Under the pieces are notes generated by a model that was given only the letters and a program-made list of their open reading frames with translations, made no database searches and was not told the origin of the DNA. DNA of 64,000 nt from Prorocentrum cordatum (lineage: Eukaryota > Sar > Dinophyceae > Prorocentrales > Prorocentraceae): assembly GCA_963575745.1 (NCBI GenBank), contig CAUYUJ010004780.1, positions 989,176 to 1,053,175 on the forward strand. The letters run 5' to 3'. The translations under genes and the position numbers were made by a program. Shown in pieces: positions 34,294 to 44,189 of this stretch. The first letter of the stretch is position 1. Each line of letters starts with the position of its first letter.

Positions 34294-36660
34294 TCAACTA
34301 TCCGCCTCGCCGATCACGGGAAGCCCCCGCCGCCCCCATGGGCCCAGAATCCGCGCGCGCGCCCCCCCGGCGCGACCGCGGAGGCGCGCGCGCCCCAATC
34401 CTGGTCCGGGGGCTGGCCGGGGCGCGAGCGCGATCGGTGAGGCGAGTTGGTTGTGGCCCATCCAGACCTCGGAGTCGGTGCGGTGAACAAACGTGCCGAC
34501 GCGGTACTTCTCCAGGCCTGCGCGCATGACGGCTTCCCAGTGCGCCCTGCACAATGCCTTCCTGGATCGCTTGGCCCCCTCGCCCGCCGACACCGCGGAG
34601 ATGCTGTCGCACGCGTCCGGGCAGAAGACCCGTGCGCCCCCACGCATGAGCGCCTTCTTCATCACTTCTCGGTCCATCAAGATCACTGCTCCAACGTCGG
34701 GCCGCTGCACCTGCGCGCCCCCCTCCCCGTGCCCGACGTCCATGCTGGGCACCTCCGGATCGCCCGGCTTCAAGAGCATCAGCGGCTGCGCCGGCGCTGC
34801 CGCGGGCGCCCCGCCGCGCGGGGCTCCAGCGGGGTGGGCGGGGGGGTCGACGTCGGCTTGGGAAGTGCCCGCCCCCGTGCCGCCAGGTGCGCCCTCGCCG
34901 CCCTCGGGCTCCGGCACTGGCGGGGCCTGCGGAGTCGTCTGCGTCGCCTGCCACTCGTCGAAGCCTGGGAGACCATTCGGGGGCATCGCTGCAAACTGCC
35001 TGCGAGAAGCATTCTCCAGAGCCTGCGACGCCAAAGCGGCGGCGGCGTCCGCGTCGCCCGGCGCCCCCGCTTGCCAAGCTTTCCGGACATCGTGGCACAG
35101 GCGGATCAAGTCGAACCCCCGCACGACGTGCGCCTCCTGAACGCGCAGGCACCGGTTGCGGAAGTCGGCCGTGCCGTCGTGCTCGCCGACAGCGATCTCC
35201 AGCGCCAATAGAGCGGAGGACAGCATTGCCAGGTGCCATGGGGCTGCCCCGAGGCGCGCCGCCTCCTCCACGTCGCCATCGTCGCGCCGCACTGCGCACT
35301 CCGCGTTGAAGCAGACGCAGAGCCCCTTGTGGGCGAGCAACGCGTCCTAGGTCCAAGGAATGACGGCGTGCGGCGCCGAGAAGTACTCCAAGACGCGCTC
35401 CGCAAGCCTCTTCATGGTCATGTCCTCCGGGATGGGGACGGCCCTGTTCGCGACCCTGTGCTCCCCGACCCAAGCGACTTCTCCCCGCTCGCCGTGCCGT
35501 TTCCGGAACCGCAGACGGCTGGCCGTGCCGTCCACGAGCTCTATCATGTAGCCGCTGGCATCAGGGTCGAAAGCGTCGTCCGCGTCGCCCTCGTCGTCGG
35601 ACTCGTTGCCGCAGTCTGGGCGCCGCCGGGCCCGCTGGAGCTTCGCCCTGGCCCCCGCTGGCGCGGCGACTTCAGCCGGCAAGCCCAGCGGGCCGATCAT
35701 GCACATCAGCAACTTCGGCCACACCCACGGCTTGAAAACCTCCCCGGTCCGAACTTGCAGCCGGGCGGGTACCGGGGTGTGCGGCTCCGCTGGACGGCCA
35801 GTGACAAAGAGCAGTCGCTCTTTCGCTGCGACGTGGTTGGACCCAATGTCGCCCCTCTCCATAGGAATGATGACTGAGGGGCGCCCGTTCCCGAGGACGC
35901 CCATGCTGATGGTTGGCGCGGCCGCCTCGCCGTGCGCACCTGAGTTCTTTGTTGTGTAGCTCGCAGTGCCAGTCTGCAGGAGGCGGTTGAACTCGCTGGC
36001 CGCGTCTGTGACATCCAGAGCGTCGCCGCCCTTGCTTGCCGCGCCACCAGCGCTCACGAGGCCAATCATTCGAAGCATCTTGTAAGCCTCGTCCACGTTG
36101 ATGAGAGTGCCAAAGTGCACTCGGCCCGGGCATTCGAGTTCGGCACCATTCCGTACTTGCCCCCAATCTCCCGCGCAGCGCTGGAATAACGCCGCGTTCG
36201 TGAAGGAAGTCAAGGTCGCCGAATTGACCTGCATGGGCGGCGGTCCCGCAGGTCCCCCCCCGAGCGCCCCTTGCTCTGCGTGGAGCCCGTCGCGCACGAT
36301 GCCCTTAGCCCTGTCTTTGCTCTGCCCGTCGATCTCCTTAGACACTTCATGCATGGAGCTGTGCGTGGAAGACTTCCGAGTCTGCGGGTAGTTGACATTG
36401 ATCACGGAGAGCATCAAAGGACTCGCGGGGCCGGGGAAGACAGCGACTTTGGCACCGTTCGTGCACGCCACCAGCCCCGCCATGACGCTGAGGGCGTACG
36501 GGAACTCATGGTGGGATGCCCGGGTACTGTGGCGCAAAAGCACTTGCGCCGCGCGCGGCCCCAGTATGACCGCGGACTCGAATGCGCCGTCCACGATGGC
36601 CCATGAGGCCCGCATCTCCGTGCGGTACTGGAGCTTCACAGCGGAGCCGAGCACGGGCAT
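34294..36660 (-). pseudogene. Large hypothetical ORF interrupted by one in-frame TAG
   Basis: From ATG at 36660 the frame runs 437 codons, meets a single TAG (35349-35347), and continues in the same frame for another 351 codons. The first half contains ASHHEFPYALSVMAGLVACT and SPLMLSVINVNYPQTRKSST. NYPQTRKSS sits where a P-loop NTPase of the DUF3987 kind would have its Walker A, but lacks the glycines, so this is only a suggestion. Later come an acidic stretch (DEEGDADDAFDPD) and a C-terminal part with a Cys-containing CVCFNAEC segment and CRAHWEAVMRAGLEKYRVG. The family is not recognised with confidence. The TAG may be a nonsense mutation, a recoded or read-through stop, or lie in an unrecognised intron. 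Confidence 0.5.
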
Positions 36661-36759
36661 CTCTCAAGTCACTGGAGAAGAATCACTTGCACGTTCGCCG
36701 GTAGCGGCAGGCTCACCGAAATGCTCGGGCCAAACTCTGCGAGCGCGGCCCCGAGAACA

Positions 36760-37325
36760 TTCGCAATTATGGTTGCGATTCTGGTCATGGCTGTGGTTCT
36801 GGCTTTGGCTTTCGTTCTAACTGTGGGTCTGGCCCTAGGCCTGACTGTGGCCTAGGTCAGGCGCTGGCTCGGTTTACGAATGTGATTATGGTTATGGCTC
36901 TGGTTGTAGCTGTGGCTTTGGTTATGGTTCTGGCCCTCGTTCTGGCTCTGGTTACCGTTCTGGATATGATTATGGTTCTGGCTGTGGCTCCGGTTTCGGA
37001 TCTGGTTGTGGTTATGGTTGTGGTTCTGGCTGCGGCCTACCTCTGGCTCTGGCTCTGGGTACCATTCTGGCCGCGGCTCTGGTGCTGGTTCTGGCTTTAG
37101 CTGCGGGTGAAGCTCGGTGTCTGGTTCTGGGTATGGTTATGGCTCTGGTTCGGGTTCCGGCTGTGGTTCTGGCTCTGGTTCTCGTTCCGGCTCTGGTTGT
37201 GGTTCCGGCTGCGGTTCTGGCTCTGGATCTGGGTCTCGTTCTGGTTCGTGCTCGGGTTCAGGCTCTGGTTATGGTTCTGTCTCTGGTTATGGTTTTGCTC
37301 TGGTTATTGTTCAAGTTGTGGCTGC
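36760..37325 (+). repeat. Hexameric GGTTCT/GGCTCT minisatellite
   Basis: GGTTCTGGCTCTGGTTATGG-type units for more than 550 bp; in one frame this reads Gly-Ser-Gly-Tyr repeats. No start, stop or flanking domain supports a gene. Confidence 0.85.
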
Positions 37326-37329
37326 CACA

Positions 37330-37863
37330 AGACGGTCCGAGTGAGATTCATGAGGGTTGGCGCGGCGGCGGGATTTGCCGCAGGCAGCTGGTGTATGTCA
37401 TGGTGAAACTGACACCTGCCCTGACGACGACCACGACGACGAGGATGGGCGAGGGAGGGATCGCAGGCGGCGTACAAAAGTGTTGCTTAATTCATTCCCT
37501 CAACAGTAGCGCTACCTGCTGCGGGTGCGCGGCTCAAGCGAGACCCAAAAAGTTGCACAGTTTTTCTTCCAAGGAGGAGGATGAGGAGGAGGACGGGGTA
37601 GGAGGAGGAGGTACTTCTGTTAGAAGCATCGGCCAAAGCCTGAGAGCACCGCGAAACGTACGAGCGCCCTATCGCCTATGATCACATTGTCGCTTGTGTG
37701 CACCTCCGTGCCTACGATCATACAACCCGGGTGCCCTGGGCCAGGGGTCCCCGCTAGCAATCTAGTTGGCCCGTCAATATGCGGGAAACGCCACAGCTCA
37801 GAAACCCTTGCTGGACACACTTCGCCTTTTTCTCTCGCAATGGGGCCTGCGACGCCCCGCGCA
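37330..37863. other. No gene recognised
   Basis: Short GAC/ACG (37418-37440) and GGAGGA (37575-37612) patches. The rest is unremarkable. Confidence 0.45.
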
Positions 37864-38155
37864 ACGGGGGCAAAAGGGGGACAAAAAGGAAAAAAGGGGA
37901 ACAGAGGGAGCAGAGGGGGCAAAATGGGGACAAAGGGGGGGCAAAAAGAGACAACAGGGGACAAAGGGGACAGAGGGAGCAATGGGGACAAATGGGAACA
38001 AACAGGGACAAAGGGGGCAGAGGGAGCAAAGTGGACACAAGGGGACACAAGGGGACAAAAGGGGACAGAGAGAGCAAAGGGGACAAAAGAGACAAAAAGG
38101 GACAAAGGGGACAGAGGGGACAGAGGGGACACAAGGGGACAAAAGGACACAAGTC
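37864..38155 (+). repeat. Purine-rich GGGGACAAA array, block 1
   Basis: Units of about 10-12 bp: AAAGGGGACA, AGAGGGAGCA, AAAAGGGGACA. Nearly all A/G with regularly spaced C on the plus strand. Same unit as 38768-39856. Confidence 0.85.
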
Positions 38156-38439
38156 GAACTTTTTCTGTACGAATATTCACCCCTCATGGCTGCTCCGCGC
38201 CACGGCTAAAGGATGCACTAAGAGGGCCGCTTCAAAAGGCCAAGAGGGCAGGCTCAAGCTGACAGCTGGGCCAAGAGGGCCACGCGGAGCCCCCAAAAAT
38301 GATGTTCCCGTTAACTGATCCGAGAGGGCCGCCTCAAAAGACTCCGTCAAGTCTCCCTGCACCGAGGGCCTGCTGCCATGACCAAGCCAGCGCGCCGAGG
38401 CGGCTCATGCGATGAGCGCCCCCTAGCGCAGCCGAGTGA

Positions 38440-38755
38440 CACCAAAGCCTCCTCCTCCTCCTCCTCCTCCTCCTCCTCCTCCTCCTAAGGCGGCAATGTG
38501 CAATGAGTAAAAGAATGATTGTTTCGCAGTTCGCAGCCCCGAGGTCGTCTTCCATTTCTAGTTTCCGGGGGCCCTCTAGCTTCCGGGAGCCCTCTTGGCA
38601 GCTTCCGGGGAGCCCTCTTGGCAGGCCTCCTGAGGCTCTCTTGTGGCGTCTTGAGTGGCTTTCGGGCCGTCTTGGGGCCATCTTGGGCCGTCTTGGCGGC
38701 CTCGAGGGCTGCTTCAGAAGGCCTCTTGGGCCTCCTGAGGGCGTTTTGTTGCGTT
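38440..38755 (-). repeat. (CTC)n run and GGCCTCTTGG array
   Basis: Pure CTC triplets at about 38450-38487, then at 38556-38755 GGGCCCTC, GGAGCCCTCTTGG and GGGCCGTCTTGG units of the CCAAGAGG family, with the CCAAGAGG strand on minus. Confidence 0.75.
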
Positions 38756-38767
38756 TTCGGTGCCAAT

Positions 38768-39856
38768 GCGCAAAGGGGACAGAAGGAGCAAAGGGGACAA
38801 AATGGGATAAAAGGAGATAAAGGGGACAGAGGGAGCAAAGGGGACAAAAAGGGACAAAGGGGACAGAGGGAGCAGAGGGGACAAAAGGGGACAAAGGGGA
38901 CAGAGGGAGCAAAGGGGACAAAAGGGGACAAAATGATACAAAAGGGGACAGAGGGAGACAAGGGGACAAAAAGGGAGACAAAAAGGGACAAAGGGGACGG
39001 AGGGAGCAAAGGGGACAAAAGGGGAAGAAAAGGGGACAAAGGGGACAGAGTGAGCGAAGAGGAGCAAAGGGGACAAAAGGGGACACAGGGGACAGAATGA
39101 GCAAAGGGGACAAAAGGGGACAAAATGAGATAAAGGGGACAGAGGGAGCAAAGGGGACAAAAGAGGACAAGGGGGACAGAGGAAGCAAAGGGGACAAAAG
39201 GGGACAAAAGGGACAGAGGGAGCAAAGGGGACAAAAGGGGACAAAAGGGGACAAAGTGGACAGAGGGAGCAAAGGGGACACAAGGGGACAAAAGGGGACA
39301 AAGAGGACAGAGGGAGCAATGGGGACAGGTGGGGGCAAAAGGAGGCAAAGGGGACAGAGGGAGCAAGGGGGACAAAAGGGGAACAAAAGGGGACAAAGGG
39401 AACAGAGGGTGCAAAGGGAACAAAAGGGGGACAAAAAGGAATAAAAATGGACAGAGGGGAGCAAAGCGGAAAAAAAAACAAAGAGGCCAGAGGGGGCAAA
39501 GGGGACAAAAGGAGACAAACTAATTTAGATGGGACAGAGGAAGCAAATGGGGACAAAAGGGGGCAACGGGGACAGAGGGAACAAAAGGGGGACAAAAGGA
39601 AATAAAAATGGACAGAGGGGGGCAAAGCGGAAAAAAAACAAAGGGGCCAGAGGGGGCAAAGGGGACAAAAGGGGACAAAAGAAGATAGATGGGACAGAGG
39701 AAGCAAAGGGGACAAAAGGGGACAACGGGGACAGAGGGAGCAAAGGGGAGGAAAGGGGGCAAAGGGAGCAAAGGGGACAAAAGATAACAAAGGAGACAAA
39801 GGGAGCAAAGGGGACAAAAGGGGACAAAAGGGGACAGAGGGAGCAAAGGCGACAGT
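38768..39856 (+). repeat. Purine-rich GGGGACAAA array, block 2
   Basis: More than 1 kb of AAAGGGGACA and AGAGGGAGCA units, with CAGAGGGAGCAAAGGGGACA recurring every 30-50 bp. Long frames on both strands are by-products. Confidence 0.9.
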
Positions 39857-40079
39857 GAATTGCTCGAAAATTGCTTGAACGTGTGATTAAACAAAGCACG
39901 CTGAAAACAATGAATTGCGTCCTGTGGCCCACGAGGCCCGTTTGGAACCGCCCGGCCCAGCCCAAACGTAGCCAAAACATGCACATAATCCCCCCCCTCT
40001 TTAGGAGTCTCAAGAAGCTCTCTCGGGGCGGCGGTAAAAAAACGGCGGCAAATGCAAATAATTTCTCTTTTTGACGCAG

Positions 40080-41070
40080 TACAGCCAGCTTTCAATGCCG
40101 CCCTTTAGACACACCGACAAAAGAGGGACCCCTAGAGAACCCTGCAGAACCCAGCCGCGAGGTGGACTGAGAACCACGGAGAACCCCCAGAAGAACCCAG
40201 AAATAAACAAACATATGAACCGAAAACATAATTTCCAAAATCGGCAGCGTTTCCCCCTTTTGACACACGACAAAAGAGGGGCCCCAAGAGAACCCTGCAG
40301 AACCCAGCCACTAGGTGGATTGAGAACCGCTGAGAACCCCGGGAGAACCCAGAAATAAACAAATATGGAACGGACACATAATTTTCAAAATCGGCAGCAT
40401 TCCGCCCTTTTGACACACCGACAAAAGAGGGGCCCCAAGAGAACCCTGCAGAAACCAGCCGCTAGGTGGACTGAGAACCACAGAGAACCCCCACGAGAAC
40501 CCAGAAATGAACAAACTATAGAACGAAGACGTAATTTCTAAAGTCGAGAGCATTTCCCCCTTTTGACGCACCGACAAAAGAGGGGCCCGAAGAGAACCCT
40601 GCAGAACCCAGCCACTAGGTGGACTGAGAACCACAGAGAACCCCCCGTGAACATTTTTTCAACATCGGCAGCGTTTCCCCCTTTTGACGCACCGACAAAA
40701 GAGGGGCCCCAGGATAACCCTGCAGAACACAGCCACTAGGTGGACTGAGAACCACAGAGAACCCCCAGGAGAACCCAGAAATAAACAACAATATTGAACG
40801 AACACATAATTTTAAAAATCGACAGCATTCCCCCTTTTGACACACCGACAAAAGAGGGACCCCAAGAGAACCCTGCAGAGCCCAGCCACTAGGTGGACTG
40901 AGAACCGCAGAGAACCCCCAGGAGAACCCACAAATAATCAAAAAGATTGACCGAAAACATTATTTCCAAATTCGAAAGCATTCTCCCCTTTTGACGCACC
41001 GACCAAAGAGGGAACCCAAGAGAACCCTGCAGAACCCAGCCACTAGGTGGACTGAGAACCGCTGAGAACT
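40080..41070 (+). repeat. 153-bp satellite, about seven copies
   Basis: The landmark CCGACAAAAGAGGG (or CGACAAAAGAGGG) occurs near 40116, 40269, 40424, 40573, 40695, 40848 and 41001. Spacings are 153, 155, 149, 122, 153 and 153 bp. Each copy holds ACCCTGCAGAACCCAGCC, the near-palindrome CCACTAGGTGG, GAGAACC repeats and an AT-rich segment. The fourth copy is about 30 bp short. Confidence 0.9.
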
Positions 41071-41127
41071 GAGGCGGCGGAGAGCGAAAGCGAGGGACGA
41101 GCGATTGTTACCGCAGACGGACCTCTT

Positions 41128-41640
41128 CTAGGCAGCCGCCTGCCCGTTGCCCTTGCCGGGGCCCTTGCCCCTCTGGCCCCCGTCTGGGTCCGTGCCCTTG
41201 CCCGGGCTTGCGCCTCCCTGGCCGTGGTTCTGGCCCGCGGTCTTGGCCTTCTGCTCGGCCTCCCTGCGCGCCGCGGCAGCTGCCTTCGCGCGGGCAGCCT
41301 GGCCCCGCTCCGCCTGCAGCAGCCCCTTCTGGTAGCCGACGTCGTGGTTGAGCTTGTTCTGGGGAGAGGGGGGGCGAAACATATTGTCACTAATTTGCAT
41401 GCCCGCGGGGTGGAATGTGTGTTCGCGCGACCCGCGCTCCTCCGCCTGCCGCAGGGCAGCCTGGGCAGCCTCCGTCTTCTCGCGCTCCTTGCGGAGCTCC
41501 TCCTCCTTCACAAAGAGCGCCGCCTTGTGCCTCGCCCTTTCCCCGTTCAGCTCCAGCTCAGCCAGCCTCTTGCTGCCTGCAGGAAGGGGGCCGGAAAAAG
41601 AGCAGTTCGCCGCGGACACCGCGGGCGCCGCATCGTTCAC
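41128..41640 (-). CDS. Coiled-coil hypothetical protein, or second exon of the next ORF
   Basis: A 170-codon frame. The N-terminal third is followed by a charged helical stretch rich in Glu, Lys and Ala (KRLAELELNGERARHKAALF and EEELRKEREKTEAAQAALRQ), typical of a coiled coil. A basic Gly/Gln-rich tail (GGQRGKGPGKGNGQAAA) follows. It lies 111 bp below the end of the CxxC/Ala-Pro-rich ORF at 41752-42573 on the same strand and could be joined to it by a short intron; no clear AG/G junction could be chosen. Family not recognised. Confidence 0.45.
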   Translation of the reverse strand: MNDAAPAVSAANCSFSGPLPAGSKRLAELELNGERARHKAALFVKEEELRKEREKTEAAQAALRQAEERGSREHTFHPAGMQISDNMFRPPSPQNKLNHDVGYQKGLLQAERGQAARAKAAAAARREAEQKAKTAGQNHGQGGASPGKGTDPDGGQRGKGPGKGNGQAAA

Positions 41641-41751
41641 AGTAGCGCGAACATTGCTCCGCCGCCAGCAGGCGGACCTGCTAGCGTCGAAGAAAGCGCT
41701 ACTGTGCGCGCTGGGAGTCCGCGTAGCAACTACTCTCGTTTCGTGCCACTT

Positions 41752-42573
41752 TCATTCCCCCGCTATGCCTCTCAGAGCTGCGTTCCATAACTGCTGGTAG
41801 GCAGAGTGGTAGGTCCTGGCGTCCCCGTTCGCCGCCCCGAGAGGCGGCCCCTCCCGCAGGGCAGCTTCGAGGCGCTCCTGCTGGTGGCGGAGGGCGGGGC
41901 CGGTGTCCACCGCCAGGGCTGCTGAGAGCATCGCGGCAGCCGCCTCGCCGGTGCTTCCCGTCGCCGCCGCCGCTGGCGCCGCCGGCGCCTCCGCCGCCGC
42001 CGCAGCTGGCTGCGCCAGTGGTGCTGGCGAAGGCGCCGCGGGCGCTGGCCCCGCGGCGCTGCTCGAGCTGCTACTCGAGCTGCTCGAGCTGGAGCTTGAG
42101 CTGCTGCTGGACCCGCGGGTTTTTGGGGCGCGGGCCGCTGGCGGTCCCGCGGGCTTGGGCTTCGCCGCGGGCCTTGACGCCGCTGCCGCTGCCACCGCCG
42201 CCGAAGGCGGCGGCCTCGCCTGGAGCGCGGGTGGTGCTGGGGCAGGCGGCGGCTTCGCCTGAGGCGCGGGTGCTGCTGGTTTCGCCGCGGGCCTGGCCGC
42301 CGCCACCGCCGCCGCAGGCGGCGGCTTCGCCTGAGGCGCAGGTGCAGGTGCACGCTTCGGCGCCGGCGGTGGCGGGTCTGCGCGCGCTGCTGGGGCAGCC
42401 GGGTGGGGTGCGGGCTGGGCGGCCACCTCTGGTGCTGGCGCTGGCGCGGGAGTCTTTTTGGGGCGCCCGGGCTTCCTCCGGGCGGCGGCCGCCTCAGCGC
42501 GCCCAGGCAGCTGCAGGCGCCGATCTGGGCCTTTTTTGCCACAGATGTTGCACGTGGACTTTTCGCGCGGCAT
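41752..42573 (-). CDS. CxxC and AT-hook-like, Ala/Pro-rich hypothetical protein
   Basis: ATG at 42573 gives 273 aa beginning MPREKSTCNICGKKGPDRR, with a single CxxC. This is followed by an AT-hook-like RKPGRPKK near residue 35. A long Pro/Ala-rich linker (APAPQAKPPPAAAVAAARPA) and a Ser run of about 18 fill the middle. The C-terminus is more ordered (LRHQQERLEAAL ... TYHSAYQQLWNAALRG). The Cys pair and the hook suggest nucleic-acid binding; the role is unknown. The serine run comes from GCTCGA/GCTCCAG repeats, and much of the middle may be expanded low-complexity sequence. Confidence 0.5.
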   Translation of the reverse strand: MPREKSTCNICGKKGPDRRLQLPGRAEAAAARRKPGRPKKTPAPAPAPEVAAQPAPHPAAPAARADPPPPAPKRAPAPAPQAKPPPAAAVAAARPAAKPAAPAPQAKPPPAPAPPALQARPPPSAAVAAAAASRPAAKPKPAGPPAARAPKTRGSSSSSSSSSSSSSSSSSSAAGPAPAAPSPAPLAQPAAAAAEAPAAPAAAATGSTGEAAAAMLSAALAVDTGPALRHQQERLEAALREGPPLGAANGDARTYHSAYQQLWNAALRGIAGE

Positions 42574-42789
42574 GCTGGCGGACGCTGCTACAATATCTAA
42601 CCCAAGGGCGAATTGAGCCCGAGAGTTGCATAAATAAAACGAGGAAGGAGGATTACAAGGTCCAAATGGTTCCAAAACCATTTCAGTCTATGCTAGACGG
42701 ATGGGGGAGGGTAGGGGGGAGGAAGAAGTTTTATTGACATAAAACGAGAGGGTGGAGAAGGAAGTCGACGCGACAAAACCCGTACCCTC

Positions 42790-42950
42790 CTCCTCCTCCT
42801 CGCCCTCCCCTCCAAAACTGCTCTCCTCCTCCTCCTCCCCCTCCTCCCCCTCCTCCTTCCGTCCTCCTCCTCCTCCTGTTCCTTACTCTTTCCCTCGGTC
42901 CTTTCCTCCTCCTCCTCCTCCTCCTCCTCCTCCTCCTCCTCCTCGGGGTT
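42790..42950 (+). repeat. (TCC)n tract
   Basis: CTCCTCCTC runs with CCC and TTC interruptions. Confidence 0.9.
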
Positions 42951-43124
42951 CACTGTGAGGGGGTTTGCCTCGCCCTCGAAGGACCCTGAAATCTCAGCAG
43001 GTGTGTCCACGGACGCTCTATCCTGCGAGCTGTATTCGCACTTCAACTGCGGGTCTTGTGGGAAGCGGGTCATCGCAACAGTCTCCTCGCGCGGGCAGTC
43101 TGGAACGGCATGCTTGGCTTGCCA

Positions 43125-43370
43125 GCGACGCGCCCAAGACGGCTCCAAGAGGGGGTCCAAAGGGGAGACCCGTGCGGATATTTCAAGCCCTCGGCCCCGA
43201 GAGCCCCCCAGGAGCATCCGACAGGCTCCCGAAAGGCTCCCAAGAGGCCCCAAGAGACCCCAAAAGGCCCCAAGAAGCTCCCAAGAAGCCCTCAGGAGGC
43301 CCCCGCGAGCCCCCACGAGGCCCCCAAGCGGCCCCAGGAGGCCTCCCAAATGCCCCGTCCCAAGCACGCA
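43125..43370 (+). repeat. CCAAGAGGCCCC array
   Basis: CCCAAGAGGCCCCAAGAGAC and CCCCACGAGGCCCCCAAGCG units. A CGGCCCCGAGAGCCC segment near 43190 resembles one near 300. Confidence 0.75.
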
Positions 43371-43439
43371 ACCAAGTGCCAGCGATGCCACAATATGGGC
43401 TGGCGGAATGAGCGAAGCGATTGAATGAAAAATCACGTC

Positions 43440-43451
43440 GTGCAGCAGCCT

Positions 43452-43486
<35 letters not shown>

Positions 43487-43950
43487 TTCCTCCTCCTCCT
43501 CCTCCTCCTCCTCCTCGTCGTCGTCGTCGTCGTCCTCCTCCTCCTCCTCCTCCTCCTCCTCCTCCTCCTCCTCCCACCACCCCCATCCTCCCCCGCCGAC
43601 CGCTCCGCCTTTCGCTGCCACTCCGACCCGGCCGCCGGGCGTGCCCAACCTGCCCGGCCTGCCCGGGGTGCCTGGCGTTCCCGGCGTGCCCGGCGTTCCC
43701 GGCGTGTCCGGCGTTCCCGGCGTGCTCGGCGTTCCCGGCGTTCCCGGGGTTCCCGGCGTGCCCGGCGTTCCCGGCGTGCCCGGCGTTCCCGGCGTGCCCG
43801 GTGTTCCTGGCGTGCCCGGCGTTCCCGGCGTCCCCGACGTTCCCGGCGTTCCCGGCGTTCCCGGCCGGCGTTCCCGGCCGGCGCTCCCGGCGTTCCCGGC
43901 CGGCCTCCCGGCGTTCCCGGGGCTCCCGGCGTTCCCGGCGCTCCATCCCC
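43440..43950 (+). repeat. (TCC/GTC)n tract followed by 9-bp GGCGTGCCC/GGCGTTCCC satellite
   Basis: Triplets CTC/GTC at 43450-43575, then from 43625 GGCGTTCCC and GGCGTGCCC units. In frame this reads Gly-Val-Pro repeats on plus; the minus strand reads Gly-Thr-Pro or Arg-Glu-Arg. Same unit as 27840-28204, in the same strand sense, but with the triplet tract on the other side. Confidence 0.85.
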
Positions 43951-44189
43951 CTCCGAGTGAGTCTGAGCGTGAGTGAGCAGATCACGGGCAAGCCTGATCG
44001 TAGGACGTTTGAACGCGAATAGCGAACGCCCTGTGGCCATTCATCCGACCATGAGCTGGCAGAGTTCGCAATGGCATACCCTACATCACACTGGCGCCCA
44101 AGAAACTCCAAGACGAAAGGCCTCAAGAGATCAAGCTAGGAGCGGCAGAATTCACATTTAAGAGAGCCCAGCGCGCCCAAGCAGACATC

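Noticed and set aside
37864-39856. Long collagen- or Lys/Gly-rich ORFs on both strands
   Set aside because: They are by-products of a stop-poor purine array.
42600-42635. GGGCTCAAT upstream of the CxxC ORF as an SL relic
   Set aside because: Only seven contiguous bases agree and the rest of the 22-mer does not.
43425-43976. Collagen-like Gly-Val-Pro protein
   Set aside because: The frame is a 9-bp satellite open in all frames, flanked by microsatellite, with no ordered domain.
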